From Calothrix anomala FACHB-343 (GTDB lineage Bacteria > Cyanobacteriota > Cyanobacteriia > Cyanobacteriales > Nostocaceae): a stretch of 64,000 nt of DNA. The stretch lies in assembly GCF_014696435.1 (NCBI RefSeq), contig NZ_JACJQG010000005.1, positions 1-64,000 of the forward strand, given 5' to 3'. Made by a program: the position numbers and the translations under genes. Below, piece after piece: positions 9,154 to 17,879 of this stretch (positions are counted from its first letter, which is position 1; every line of letters starts with the position of its first letter). A model generated the notes under the pieces. It searched no databases and was not told the origin of the DNA. It saw only the letters and a list, made by a program, of their open reading frames with translations.

Positions 9154-10533
9154 TTGTACAGAACAATACCGCTAAAAGCTAAATTCACTGATGAAGAAAA
9201 AGCTTTTTGGATAGACCAATGCGAACACGCTAACAGCTTGATTAATTGCGCTATATATGCGACAAAACAATCTCATTATGCAAGTTTGCAAGAATCCGAA
9301 AATGCTTTTACTACTTATTGGCGTGATGATGAATTACGATATGGGTGGAAATGCTACCAATGCAAAACCACTTACCCAGAATTAGATAAAATTCTCAAAG
9401 ATAACCCACATTACAAAGCGATGGCTGCACAATCAGCACAACAAACGCTTAAAACTGTGGGAGAGTCCATAACTAGTTACAACGGATTGGTTAAAAAATA
9501 TTATCAGGGTGATGTTGATAGACCTTCTTTACCAAGATATAGAAAACGTGGTGGTCTTGCTGCGGTTACATTTCCCCGTCAAGCTTTAACTTACAAAAAC
9601 GGTTGTTTTTACCCATCAATTAGCAAAGAAACTAAACCACAATTACTGACTGAAATCACCTTGCACTTACCAGATTTCATTGATTCTGATTGGGTAAAAG
9701 AGGTTACAGTTAGACCGTATTTAGGTGAACTGTGGGTAGATTGGGTAATTGATGATGGGAAAGAACCAGTCGATATTAACCCTAGCCTTGATTACACCCA
9801 AGCATGGTCATTTGACCACGGCGGTACAAACTGGCTAACAGGTGTCTCAACCCGTGGTAAAAGTTTGATTATTGATGGTAGAAAACTAAAATCAATGAAT
9901 CAAGGTTACTGTCGTTTGGTTGCTAAATACAAACAAGGAAAATCAGATTTTTACTGGGATAGCAACTTAGACCAAGTACAACGTAAACGCAATAATCAGA
10001 TGCGTGATGCTGTTAACAAAGCAGCCAGATTCATTGTTAATCAGTGCCTTAATGACAGAGTTGGTAATCTGATTATTGGCTGGAATGATGAACAGAAAAA
10101 TGGTTCCAATATGGGCAAGCGTGGAAATCAAAACTTTGTGGTCATTCCCACAGGGCGATTGATTGAACGCTTAAAACAACTCTGTCCAGAGTATGGGATA
10201 AAACTAACAATTACCGAAGAAGCATACACATCAAAAGCGTCTTACCTAGATGGCGACAGCCTCCACAGACATGGTGAAAAACCCAACGGATGGAAACCGT
10301 CAGGACAACGGGTAAAACGTGGATTGTACAAAAGTCGTGATGGACATCTAATCAATGCAGATTGCAATGGTAGTGCCAACATCATCAGAAAAGTAGCCAC
10401 ACAGCTAGGATTAAACTTAGTCGAGGTGGGTAGGGCATCTTTGGCAGTGCCACAGCGATATGACTTGTTTACGCGATTAAATAAATCATATCGTAAAAGA
10501 AGTGAAGCCTTGTGTCTTCAGACCAAGGCGTAA
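9154..10533 (+). CDS. tnpB: TnpB-family RNA-guided nuclease of IS605 type, zinc-ribbon-less clade
   Basis: The start is a TTG, fixed by a very strong AGGAGGTGAT site six bases before it. The 459-residue protein has the TnpB N-terminal region, a RuvC-like first Asp in SFDHGGTN (about residue 223), the motif EEAYTSKASYLDGD (about 356-369) and a last Asp in INADCNGSANI (about 411). The CxxC zinc-ribbon cysteines of canonical TnpB between those two blocks are absent, and the usual RuvC Glu strand reads LIIGWNDEQ. Known TnpB proteins are guided by an RNA from the element's 3' end, which here would cover the end of the gene up to about 10576. Function of this sub-clade is inferred. Confidence 0.88.
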   Translation: MYRTIPLKAKFTDEEKAFWIDQCEHANSLINCAIYATKQSHYASLQESENAFTTYWRDDELRYGWKCYQCKTTYPELDKILKDNPHYKAMAAQSAQQTLKTVGESITSYNGLVKKYYQGDVDRPSLPRYRKRGGLAAVTFPRQALTYKNGCFYPSISKETKPQLLTEITLHLPDFIDSDWVKEVTVRPYLGELWVDWVIDDGKEPVDINPSLDYTQAWSFDHGGTNWLTGVSTRGKSLIIDGRKLKSMNQGYCRLVAKYKQGKSDFYWDSNLDQVQRKRNNQMRDAVNKAARFIVNQCLNDRVGNLIIGWNDEQKNGSNMGKRGNQNFVVIPTGRLIERLKQLCPEYGIKLTITEEAYTSKASYLDGDSLHRHGEKPNGWKPSGQRVKRGLYKSRDGHLINADCNGSANIIRKVATQLGLNLVEVGRASLAVPQRYDLFTRLNKSYRKRSEALCLQTKA

Positions 10534-10989
10534 CATCCTTTTAGAATCCCCCGCGCTTCTAGCCGGGGGAGATGTCAATCCCAACTGCAGATACTCAATT
10601 TTAATACAAGCATCCATAATGACGTTTAAGCCAACATCTAATGCTTGCTGTTCTGCTGCTTGGTTTGCTATACCTAATTGCGCCCAAACGGTTTTGGCAT
10701 TAATTGCGATCGCATCTTCAATAATCTCCCTTAAATACTCAGCCCGGCGAAAAATGTTGACAATATCTACAGTAGCGGGAATTTCTCTGAGTGATGCATA
10801 GCAAGGTTCTCCATCAATTTCTTTCACTAGGGGGTTGACAGGATACACTATGTAGCCTGCTTGCTGCAAAAACTGGGCGATTTGATAGCTAACGCGATTG
10901 GGTTTATCGGAATGTCCGACAACTGCGATCGCATTGGCTTGGGTGAACACCTCGCGTAAAGCATTGCGATCGTTTTTCAGGTTTGGCAT
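10486..10989 (-). CDS. CoA-binding domain protein with IS-derived C-terminus
   Basis: Residues 1 to about 138 form a complete Rossmann CoA-binding domain (VVGHSDKPNR near 23-32, VYPVNP near 48-53, MDACIKIEYLQLG near the end), the usual full length for this family. The last 30 or so residues are encoded by the right end of the IS605 element and by DNA antisense to tnpB, and look unlike the family. The insertion therefore removed the native stop and added a tail. The domain itself is whole, so the protein may still work. Its ligand is inferred from the family only. Confidence 0.85.
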   Translation of the reverse strand: MPNLKNDRNALREVFTQANAIAVVGHSDKPNRVSYQIAQFLQQAGYIVYPVNPLVKEIDGEPCYASLREIPATVDIVNIFRRAEYLREIIEDAIAINAKTVWAQLGIANQAAEQQALDVGLNVIMDACIKIEYLQLGLTSPPARSAGDSKRMLRLGLKTQGFTSFTI

Positions 10990-11040
10990 AGTATTTATAG
11001 GCAGAGTAAATATTAATATTGCCTTCTACACAACTAACCA

Positions 11041-11703
11041 TTGACAAACCAAACACTAGGACTGGAACCAAATCTTTATAATTATTTACTGTCTGTTTCT
11101 TTGCGAGAACCAGAAATATTAACGCAATTGCGTCAAGAAACAGCTCAACATCCAATGGCGATGATGCAAATTGCACCGGAACAAGGACAGTTTATGGCTT
11201 TGTTGGTGCAATTAATTGGTGCTCAAAAAACTTTAGAGTTAGGTGTATTTACAGGCTATAGCACGCTGATAGTGGCGTTGGCATTACCTAGCGACGGTAA
11301 AGTGGTAGCTTGTGATGTCAGTGAAGAGTTTACCGCGATCGCTCGTCGTTATTGGCAGCAAGCAGGGGTAGCCGATAAAATTGACCTACATATTGCCCCA
11401 GCTTTAGAAACTTTAGATAATTTACTCGCCACCGGAGAAGCGGAAACCTTTGATTTTGCGTTTATTGATGCAGATAAGAGCAACTACGATGCTTATTATG
11501 AGCGATCGCTGCAATTAATTCGTCCGGGTGGGCTAATTGCGATCGATAATGTTCTTTGGTCGGGTAGAGTTGCCGATGCGCAAGTAAAAGATAATAGAAC
11601 TCGCAAAATCCGCGCCTTTAATGAAAAGTTACATCAAGACCAACGGATTACCCTGAGTTTAGTCCCAATTGGTGATGGTTTGACATTAGCACGGAAGAAT
11701 TGA
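11041..11703 (+). CDS. SAM-dependent O-methyltransferase, caffeoyl-CoA OMT type
   Basis: The 220-residue protein has SAM motif I in LELGVFTGYST (about 61-71), the acidic strand VVACDVS (about 86-92) and FDFAFIDADKSNYDAYYE (about 141-158), which carries metal-binding residues typical of cation-dependent OMTs. The start is a TTG; the conserved N-terminus GLEPNLYNYLLSVSLREPEIL supports it. The natural acceptor is unknown. It stands alone, divergent from the CoA-binding-protein gene. Confidence 0.88.
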   Translation: MTNQTLGLEPNLYNYLLSVSLREPEILTQLRQETAQHPMAMMQIAPEQGQFMALLVQLIGAQKTLELGVFTGYSTLIVALALPSDGKVVACDVSEEFTAIARRYWQQAGVADKIDLHIAPALETLDNLLATGEAETFDFAFIDADKSNYDAYYERSLQLIRPGGLIAIDNVLWSGRVADAQVKDNRTRKIRAFNEKLHQDQRITLSLVPIGDGLTLARKN

Positions 11704-12413
11704 AAAAATAAGGTTTATATACTGCTAATCTAAAGATTTACTGTGCAATTAAATTTATGATTTTGGTATCTAAATAATTGCCAAAATATCTGTATTTACA
11801 GCAGATTGCAAGTTGGTGAGGTACAGATAATCGTTGATTGTAGGGGCACTGGCACTGCCATGCCCCGAAGCGCGTACTATATTAATTATTATCACAGCCT
11901 TTGCAAATTATATTTAATTACACCGACCTACTTACCATCAGGGAGCAAGATACTCCCACTACCCATGAAAAACTATAGTTTTCAAAATAGATGTGGTTTA
12001 TGTTTTTTTAAATAGATTTAAAAATCGGAAATAAAACAAACATAAAACTTGACATCTTAAATAAAAAATTAAGCAATAATTAAGATAGTCAAAATCTGCA
12101 GCAACGAAGAAAAAAGAAAATTGAAACACCAAGATAGAGAAGGTAAAATGCTTGCGCCTCAAGCATTGTCATGAATTCAAACTGAATCAAGATAATTTAC
12201 CTTTTACCTGTTCTCTGCCTCGGCGTTTCCTACTGTGCTAGATGTACACAATATATAGTTTTTATTTTTTGGCAAAAGTATTCTAAAGATCAGTTTTTAT
12301 GTATAATAATAAACTTCAAAGTATACAAGTCATACAAATAGGTTAATTCACGCTGATTCCTGCAATTATAGAAAAAATAAAAATTGTAAATTTAAATTAG
12401 AGAAAAGCTGAGA
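11704..12413. other. Non-coding spacer with palindromic repeat
   Basis: The 710-base spacer is AT-rich. A palindromic dispersed repeat (GTAGGGGCACTGGCACTGCC type) lies at 11840-11866. Around 12138-12205 complementary segments (AAGGTAAAATGC; later TTTACCTTTTACC) could form a long hairpin. No protein gene is supported. Confidence 0.55.
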
Positions 12414-12929
12414 GTGAATGTAAAAAGCTTGTGGGTAGGAATTGGTTGTCAGCGAGGGACATCAACACAGTTACTTGAAAAGGCAATTGCGCAAGTATTT
12501 TTAGAAAATCAACTCAATCAAAATGCGATCGCTGGTCTTGCTACTATCGACAATAAAGCTAAAGAACCAGCTTTACTTGAATTTTGTCAATTACATAATT
12601 TAGCCTTCAAAACCTTTCCCGCCGAAGTTTTGCGCCTTGTTTGTGTCCCCAATCCCGCAAAACTTATTGAGCAAACCGTGGGAACTCCCAGCGTAGCTGA
12701 AGCTGCGGCGATGCTTGCTGCTGCTGATATTAACTGGCTAACCCAGATAATAGATGAAATTCTCCCATTCAACCCAAATTCATCTCACCTTACTCCGACT
12801 TTGACGCCTGTAGGAGTAAGGTGCTTAGTTCCTAAACAAATTTTTCGCTTACCAGACGAACCAGGAGCCGTTACAATAGCTGTTGCTCAACAATTAACGA
12901 AGATAGCAAGTGTTATCCCAATTCACTAA
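12414..12929 (+). CDS. Cobalamin biosynthesis protein, CbiG C-terminal/CobE type
   Basis: The 171-residue protein begins at a GTG. It shows the CobE/CbiG C-terminal pattern: VGIGCQRGTS near residues 8-17, AGLATIDNKAKEPALLEF near 40-57 and GTPSVAEAAA near 90-99. In the anaerobic pathway CbiG opens the lactone ring of cobalt-precorrin-5A; this domain occurs alone or fused. A short free-standing copy suggests the N-terminal CbiG part is elsewhere or not needed. No cobalamin gene neighbours it here. Confidence 0.8.
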   Translation: MNVKSLWVGIGCQRGTSTQLLEKAIAQVFLENQLNQNAIAGLATIDNKAKEPALLEFCQLHNLAFKTFPAEVLRLVCVPNPAKLIEQTVGTPSVAEAAAMLAAADINWLTQIIDEILPFNPNSSHLTPTLTPVGVRCLVPKQIFRLPDEPGAVTIAVAQQLTKIASVIPIH

Positions 12930-12979
12930 AATCATGAAACAGATCCAAATCCAGAAACCCTAGCAAAATATGGATTTCT

Positions 12980-13015
12980 TAATTTTGAATTTTGAATTTT
13001 GAATTTTGAATTGGT
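12980..13015. repeat. ATTTTGA tandem repeat ending GGTATTA
   Basis: Four to five heptamers of TTTTGAA type precede GGTATTA. Near-identical blocks occur before nifH (30511-30549) and in the M16 spacer (15774-15805, inverted). Confidence 0.85.
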
Positions 13016-13016
13016 A

Positions 13017-13370
13017 TTATTCCACTACCCGCAGAAAATAGTTAATCACGCTAGAGACAATCGCTAACACAATCGATCCCAACAAAGCTGGGAAAAAGCC
13101 CTTGATTTCAAAACCCGAACCCGGAGTTAGCGCACTTGCTAACCAAAGAGCCAAGGCATTGATCACAAATGTAAATAACCCAAAGGTGAGTAAAGTAAGT
13201 GGAAAGGCAAAAAACCTTAAAATCGGGCGAATAAAGGCATTAACTAGCCCAATTACAATAGCAGCAACTAGCGCAGCCACAAAAGTTTCTATTACGAATC
13301 CAGAAACAATTCTTGAGGTGATCAATAAAGCCACCGCAGTACCCAGCCAAGTTAATAAAAAGTGTTTCAT
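13017..13370 (-). CDS. Phage-holin-family-4/YvlD-like membrane protein
   Basis: The 117-residue protein has four closely packed hydrophobic segments and the family signature GLVNAFIRPILRFFAFPLTLLTFGLFTFVINA (quoted in part: IRPILRFFAFPLTLLTFG). ATG at 13370 is chosen over a TTG at 13391 that lies in repeat DNA. Despite the family name these are ordinary cellular membrane proteins of unknown role, not phage lysis proteins. Confidence 0.85.
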   Translation of the reverse strand: MKHFLLTWLGTAVALLITSRIVSGFVIETFVAALVAAIVIGLVNAFIRPILRFFAFPLTLLTFGLFTFVINALALWLASALTPGSGFEIKGFFPALLGSIVLAIVSSVINYFLRVVE

Positions 13371-13383
13371 GAATGATTTGTCA

Positions 13384-13500
13384 ATGGTCAATAGTCATTT
13401 GTCATTTGTTAGAGACGCGATTAATCGCGTCTGTACAATAGTCATTTGTCATTTCCCTGCCCCCTGCTCCCTGCTCCCTGCTCCCCCTGCCTATCTATGA
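13384..13500. repeat. Mixed repeat cluster
   Basis: GTCATTTGT-type units flank a palindrome (GACGCGATTAATCGCGTC, about 13415-13432), then a CCCTGCTCC tandem array. A related TCGCGTCTCTAAC sequence lies at 17780-17795. Confidence 0.75.
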
Positions 13501-13502
13501 GT

Positions 13503-14399
13503 CTAGCGCTGACGCTGCGATCGCTCTAGCAGTACATACCAAGTACCACCACCTGCGACACCATCGGCTTCTAAGCCATAGCGACTTTGGGCGGCTTTGA
13601 CTGCGGCTTCGGTGGTGGGGCCAAAGTCTCCATCAACATCACCGCTTAAGAAACCTAGCCTTTTTAAAATTTCTTGCAATCTTCCAACTTCTGAGCCACG
13701 ATTGCCTAAACGTAAAATTGGTAATCCTTCTGGGGTGTATTGAATACCAGGAGTACGTTCAAAACGCGGAATTTGTGGAGTACGCGGTTGTGTAGTCCGA
13801 GTATTTGCAGGGCGGGTAGTTGCCGGACGGGTGGTACTTCTAGGTTGTGGCTTTGGTGTTGTATTCTGTCTCGGTTGGGCTGGTTTTGGCTCTGGTTGCG
13901 GGGTAGTTGCTCGCCTGATGTTACCTGCTTGGGCGGGCGCAACTGCTGTTGGTTTTGCAGGGGTTGGCTTTGGTGCAGGGCTGGGTGCTGTTGCTACTGC
14001 TTGTCCTGGAAACAATTTTTGCCAAGTCGCAGTATCAACAATCCCATCTGGATTTAAGCCGGCTGCTTGCTTAAAGCGAGAAACGGCACTAGCGGTATTA
14101 GCAGTATAATTGCCATCTACCGGGCCAGTATAAAAACCCAAGAGTTTTAGCGCTGCTTGCAGTTCAGATACACGCTCGCCTTGACTGCCAATACCTAAAG
14201 TCGGGCGGTTAATATTGACATTAGGATTTGCTTGGGCAATTTTCTGTGGGGCTGCATTTGTTACCACTGTAGAGGCAGCAATCAACATCGGCACAGAAGC
14301 AAGCACAAGTAGCCAGTTCAACTTGTGGGTACTGGAAGCAGGAGAAAATTTAATTGCATTTAAGTAGCTCAAGATACTGAATGATAAGCCGCCTTTCAT
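13503..14399 (-). CDS. Secreted protein with two peptidoglycan-binding domains
   Basis: The protein (298 aa from ATG 14399; a GTG at 14411 is possible) has a membrane/signal segment near residues 28-50 with a plausible cleavage after TNA. It then has a PG_binding_1 domain (about 70-130, LQAALKLLGFYTGPVDGNYT), a Pro/Thr/Ala-rich linker (about 135-220) and a second PG_binding_1 domain (about 232-295, LQEILKRLGFLSGDVDGDFG). It probably anchors to the cell wall. No catalytic domain is present. Confidence 0.88.
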   Translation of the reverse strand: MKGGLSFSILSYLNAIKFSPASSTHKLNWLLVLASVPMLIAASTVVTNAAPQKIAQANPNVNINRPTLGIGSQGERVSELQAALKLLGFYTGPVDGNYTANTASAVSRFKQAAGLNPDGIVDTATWQKLFPGQAVATAPSPAPKPTPAKPTAVAPAQAGNIRRATTPQPEPKPAQPRQNTTPKPQPRSTTRPATTRPANTRTTQPRTPQIPRFERTPGIQYTPEGLPILRLGNRGSEVGRLQEILKRLGFLSGDVDGDFGPTTEAAVKAAQSRYGLEADGVAGGGTWYVLLERSQRQR

Positions 14400-14486
14400 G
14401 GTATGTGCCACCGTAATCTTCTGATGCTAATAGTACGGCCGCTTGAGCGAAGAGGAAAGCTAGTGCATTTATTTTGTCACGACAAA

Positions 14487-15770
14487 TTAAGTAATTGCAC
14501 TATTAATTGCGGCTTCCGGGCCGACTAAAGATAAGTAGGGTTGCTGTAAATATCGGCGTGCAACTGCGATCGCATCTCCTACTTCTACATTAGTAATTAA
14601 CTCTTGGAATGTTTGGTCAAATTCAATTCCTAATCCCAAGGTTTCATACCATCCATAGATTTGCGCAATTTGTCCGTTGGTTTGTTTACCAAGGGCATAC
14701 TGTCCTAATATTTTATTTTTCGCTGCTTGCAGTGCGTTGGCAGATATTTCTGTTGTTGAAAGTAAGTCAACTTCTTTACACAACCCTTGCAAGGCAATAG
14801 TTGTATTTTCTGGTGCTGTACCCATATACACGACAAACGCGCCAGCATATAGCCTGGTGGGATACAGTGCAGAAACTTCATAAGCCAAACCTTGCTTTTC
14901 CCGCAATTCCACAAATAAGCGGCTAGAAAGCCCATTACCTAAATAAGTAGCCAATAATTTCAACGCCGCATAATCAGCAGAGTTCACAGCTGGCCCCAAA
15001 TACCCAAGCATGACAATAGATTGTTGTGTTTGTAGGGGCTGCAGCTTTTGCTGGGGTTGGACGGGAATTTCTGGTACATTTAAGCTGTGCGGTTTGCTAT
15101 TTGGCGATCGCCAATCACCAAATACCTGGGTAATTAATTTCACCGCTTCTTCTGGTTTAATTCTTCCCGCAATACTAATGACTACATTATCGGGACGAAA
15201 ATGAGTTTGGTGATAATCGACTAAATCCGCTTGAGTCAAGCTGCTCATCGTGGTTTCATCACCTAATACAGACATGGCATAGGGATGATTTTGATACATT
15301 GCTTGCCGCAATTGATCGTAAGCAATAGTAAACGGCTGCTCTTTTTGCGAGCGAATATCTTGGAGTGCTAAACGCCGTTCTAATTCTACTTGGGTTTCGG
15401 GGAATGTAGGCGATCGCAAAATCAACCCTGCTAATTCCAATATCTCCGGAAAATCTGCTGTTACCGTCTTCAGCGACAGCAGAAAATAATCATTAGCAGT
15501 ATCAGTACTTAAACTCGCCCCGACAGATTCCACCCTTTCCGCAATTTCTAAGCTAGAAAGTCCAGCACAGCCTTTTGTCATCACAGCCGACAATAAATGT
15601 GCTAATCCGGCTTGTTCCCGGCTTTCAGCACAACTACCAGCACGAACAAAAATCCGTGCTGCCACAATATCAGCAGCCGGATTTTCTGCCATCAAAACCA
15701 CAATACCATTGCTTAATACAGTCCGGTGGATCGGGGAATTAGAGATAGATTTGTTCACAGTTTGAGTCAT
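14487..15770 (-). CDS. M16 peptidase homologue, non-catalytic partner type
   Basis: The protein is 427 aa from ATG 15770; the frame is open to a TTG at 15788 inside repeat DNA. It has the M16 fold with N- and C-terminal halves. The zinc motif HxxEH is replaced by HLLSA, so metal and acid residues are missing. Such proteins pair with an active M16 subunit, as in bacterial processing-peptidase-like heterodimers. The active partner lies just upstream at 16336-17643 on the same strand, separated by a mobile remnant. Confidence 0.88.
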   Translation of the reverse strand: MTQTVNKSISNSPIHRTVLSNGIVVLMAENPAADIVAARIFVRAGSCAESREQAGLAHLLSAVMTKGCAGLSSLEIAERVESVGASLSTDTANDYFLLSLKTVTADFPEILELAGLILRSPTFPETQVELERRLALQDIRSQKEQPFTIAYDQLRQAMYQNHPYAMSVLGDETTMSSLTQADLVDYHQTHFRPDNVVISIAGRIKPEEAVKLITQVFGDWRSPNSKPHSLNVPEIPVQPQQKLQPLQTQQSIVMLGYLGPAVNSADYAALKLLATYLGNGLSSRLFVELREKQGLAYEVSALYPTRLYAGAFVVYMGTAPENTTIALQGLCKEVDLLSTTEISANALQAAKNKILGQYALGKQTNGQIAQIYGWYETLGLGIEFDQTFQELITNVEVGDAIAVARRYLQQPYLSLVGPEAAINSAIT

Positions 15771-15773
15771 TAA

Positions 15774-15805
15774 CAATTCAAAATTCAAAATTCAAAATTC
15801 AAAAT
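15774..15805. repeat. AATTCAA tandem heptamers
   Basis: Four copies of an AATTCAAAATTCAAA-type unit lie directly before the M16 homologue start and form part of its leader. Confidence 0.85.
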
Positions 15806-15814
15806 TTATCGAAA

Positions 15815-16226
15815 AACTGGGTCTAAAACCCCGTCCTTGTAGGACGGCTTTTGGTAAAATCAGGGATGTGGAAGGGTAATTAACCACATGAAAAACCCTA
15901 TTGCTACCTAACAAGTAGACGAGGCAGTGCGGTCTTGGGGTCTCCCCAAATGGAGCAACTGCCGTGCTGCACCTTGACAACTGAATCTAGAGGGTTCTAC
16001 TTCTTTGTTCTAGTATCACCTGGAAGTAGGTAAAAGATTCACAGGTACTAGACGAACAGCATTTAACTTCAAACAAAAAATTGCAAGCTTTGCAAGTACG
16101 GTAGGGCATACCGGAACTTAACGCTTGGGGAGAGAACCACCTATGGCTTAGATACCGCAAGGGGTCTAAGTTAAGTGGACTCGTAGAACCAAGAATCTCC
16201 GCACTTTTAGGGCGGAGAGTGTCAAA
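15815..16226 (+). mobile_element. Non-autonomous IS200/IS605-like remnant
   Basis: The left part has a hairpin at 15831-15847 (CCGTCC / GGACGG). The right part ends in AAGAATCTCCGC, a stem of CTCCGC / GCGGAG at 16197-16216, and AGTGTCAA. That layout parallels the right end after tnpB at 10548-10576. No transposase gene is inside. Several nested short inverted repeats fill the roughly 350-base interior, as in the guide-RNA-coding ends of TnpB elements. It splits the two M16 genes. Confidence 0.6.
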
Positions 16227-16291
16227 TATCATCATCCCTCACATAAAAGCACCAAATTGATGTTTACTATTAATTGCCCAGTAAATTTTAA

Positions 16292-16328
16292 TTACGAATT
16301 ACGAATTACGAATTACGAATTACGAATT
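16292..16328. repeat. ATTACGA tandem heptamers
   Basis: Five copies of AATTACG lie just after the end of the catalytic M16 gene. Confidence 0.85.
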
Positions 16329-16335
16329 AATATAA

Positions 16336-17643
16336 CTAGCGGGGTTTCAGAACAGTAATAGCGTAATTTTCTGGTTGTAGATACTTTTTAGCTAATTGTT
16401 GCAGTTCTTCGCCATCAAAAGATAGAACTTGTTGCGGATAGGTAACTGCTAATTCTGCCTTGGCAATTGTATTGTAGTAACCATACAGCCCAGTCAGTTG
16501 ATTTGGCGTTTCTGTAGAAAAAGCATACTCATTACATAGTAGCCTGCGGGTACGCGCCAGTTCTTGCTGGGTGATTGGGGTATTTTGTAATTCTTCCAAA
16601 TGATTGCGAATCAAGAACTCTACCTTTTCTAGGTGTTCTGGTTCCACCCAAGCAGTAATGGTAAATAAACTCGATTTTTGTTGTAAAGAAAAATTACTGC
16701 AAATCCCTTGGACTAATTGTTGTTCTTCCCGCAAATCCCGCACCAAACGCGAAGTTCTGCCTTCTGCAAGTAACACAGATAACATATCTAACCCATAGGC
16801 GGTACGGAGTTGTTCTACTCCTGGAGCGAGCCAAGCCATGAGTAAGCGCCCTTGTTCCAATCTGGGTAAATGCAGTTCTCGACGGTGAATTCCCTGGATA
16901 ACTGGCTCTTGGCTAGGTTGAGATATGGGACAATCTAAGCGATCGGCAAAATTTCCAAAAGAACTATTAACTAAATCTAAGGCGGAATCTCGATCAATTC
17001 CGCCCACGATTACCACAGTCATATTTTCTGGTTGATAATGAGCGCGGTGAAAACAGCGCATAGCTTCTGGGGAATGTAGCATCAGTTCTTGCTCTGTACC
17101 CAGCACCGAACGCCCATAAGGGTGATTTTTATAAATACTTTGAATTAGAGATTGAAATCCTAACCAATCGGGATCGTCATGGTAAGAGCGGATTTCCTCT
17201 AAGACTACATCCCGTTCGCGGCTAAATTCATCTTCAGGAATCGCTGCATTCAGCAACATTTCCCCTAAATGGGGCAAAGTATCTTTCAGGTAAGCAGCAG
17301 CCGTTGTCAGGGAATAATGAGCATAATCGTAACTTGTCGCCGCATTACTCACGCCACCTTGATTTTCGATGTTATAATCAAAGACCCCAGGTGGTAAGTT
17401 TGTTGTCCCTTTAAAGATCATGTGTTCGAGAAAGTGAGCCATGCCAAACCAAGGTTCAGGCTCGCGGGTTGCTCCAGCACGCACCCACACATCCGCCACA
17501 ACTACAGGGGTAGTTGGAATCTCTTGATGAATCAACGTTAAACCATTGTCTAGATTGACAACCGAGGCTGGAAACACGGTATAAGTGAGTTGTTGTTGTG
17601 ACAATTTCTGTAGCTTTAACCACAATTTAACGCAATTTTGCAA
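16336..17643 (-). CDS. M16 zinc peptidase, catalytic subunit
   Basis: The 435-residue protein has the inverted zinc motif HFLEH (about residues 71-75) with the downstream Glu region RERDVVLEEI (about 143-152), so the active site looks complete. The start is a TTG in an AT-rich leader and is uncertain by some codons. M16 enzymes cleave peptides and signal sequences in an internal chamber. The degenerate homologue downstream is its likely partner. Confidence 0.9.
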   Translation of the reverse strand: MQNCVKLWLKLQKLSQQQLTYTVFPASVVNLDNGLTLIHQEIPTTPVVVADVWVRAGATREPEPWFGMAHFLEHMIFKGTTNLPPGVFDYNIENQGGVSNAATSYDYAHYSLTTAAAYLKDTLPHLGEMLLNAAIPEDEFSRERDVVLEEIRSYHDDPDWLGFQSLIQSIYKNHPYGRSVLGTEQELMLHSPEAMRCFHRAHYQPENMTVVIVGGIDRDSALDLVNSSFGNFADRLDCPISQPSQEPVIQGIHRRELHLPRLEQGRLLMAWLAPGVEQLRTAYGLDMLSVLLAEGRTSRLVRDLREEQQLVQGICSNFSLQQKSSLFTITAWVEPEHLEKVEFLIRNHLEELQNTPITQQELARTRRLLCNEYAFSTETPNQLTGLYGYYNTIAKAELAVTYPQQVLSFDGEELQQLAKKYLQPENYAITVLKPR

Positions 17644-17695
17644 TCTTAACTCTGAAAGGGGCCTAATTCAGAATCAATTTATACAGAATTGGGTT

Positions 17696-17818
17696 TTTGG
17701 GCATTGGGCATGGGGCATTGGGCATGGGGCATTGGGCATTGGGCATGGGGACAAGGAGGACAATTGTACAGACAAGGGTTATCGCGTCTCTAACAAATGA
17801 CAAATGACCAATGACAAA
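17696..17818. repeat. GGGCATT arrays and related spacer repeats
   Basis: Several GGGCATTGGGCATGG units are followed by GGACAAGGAGGACAA and ATGACAAATGACC-type units. The same unit types recur at 4625-4660, 22660-22692 and 35243-35272. Confidence 0.85.
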
Positions 17819-17825
17819 TGACAAA

Positions 17826-17866
17826 TAAATTAAAGCTCCCAAGGTTGAAATTTGACTTTGGGAGCT
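17826..17866 (-). terminator. Hairpin terminator after the 6S RNA
   Basis: A nine-base-pair stem (AGCTCCCAA / TTGGGAGCT) at 17834-17842 and 17858-17866 is followed on the minus strand by a T-rich stretch. It lies just beyond the 3' end of the predicted 6S RNA. Confidence 0.6.
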
Positions 17867-17879
17867 AAAAATTTTTAAG

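Larger units (their letters stand above)
8586..10576. mobile_element. IS200/IS605-family insertion sequence with tnpA and tnpB
   Basis: The two transposon genes are divergent. A hairpin at 8649-8662 (GGGG ATTTAT CCCC) lies next to the tnpA end. A second hairpin at about 10548-10569 (CCCCC / GGGGG) followed by GATGTCAA lies after tnpB. These match the subterminal hairpins that IS605-type elements use. The right border is set by where the CoA-binding-protein reading frame loses family character (10575/10576). The left border is approximate. IS605 elements make no target duplication, so none is expected. Confidence 0.85.

Noticed and set aside
11806-12015. 69-codon ORF in the spacer
   Set aside because: It runs through the dispersed GTAGGGGCACTGGC palindrome and has low-complexity composition.
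13017-13370. Prophage holin
   Set aside because: No phage genes adjoin it and the family is widespread as a cellular membrane protein.
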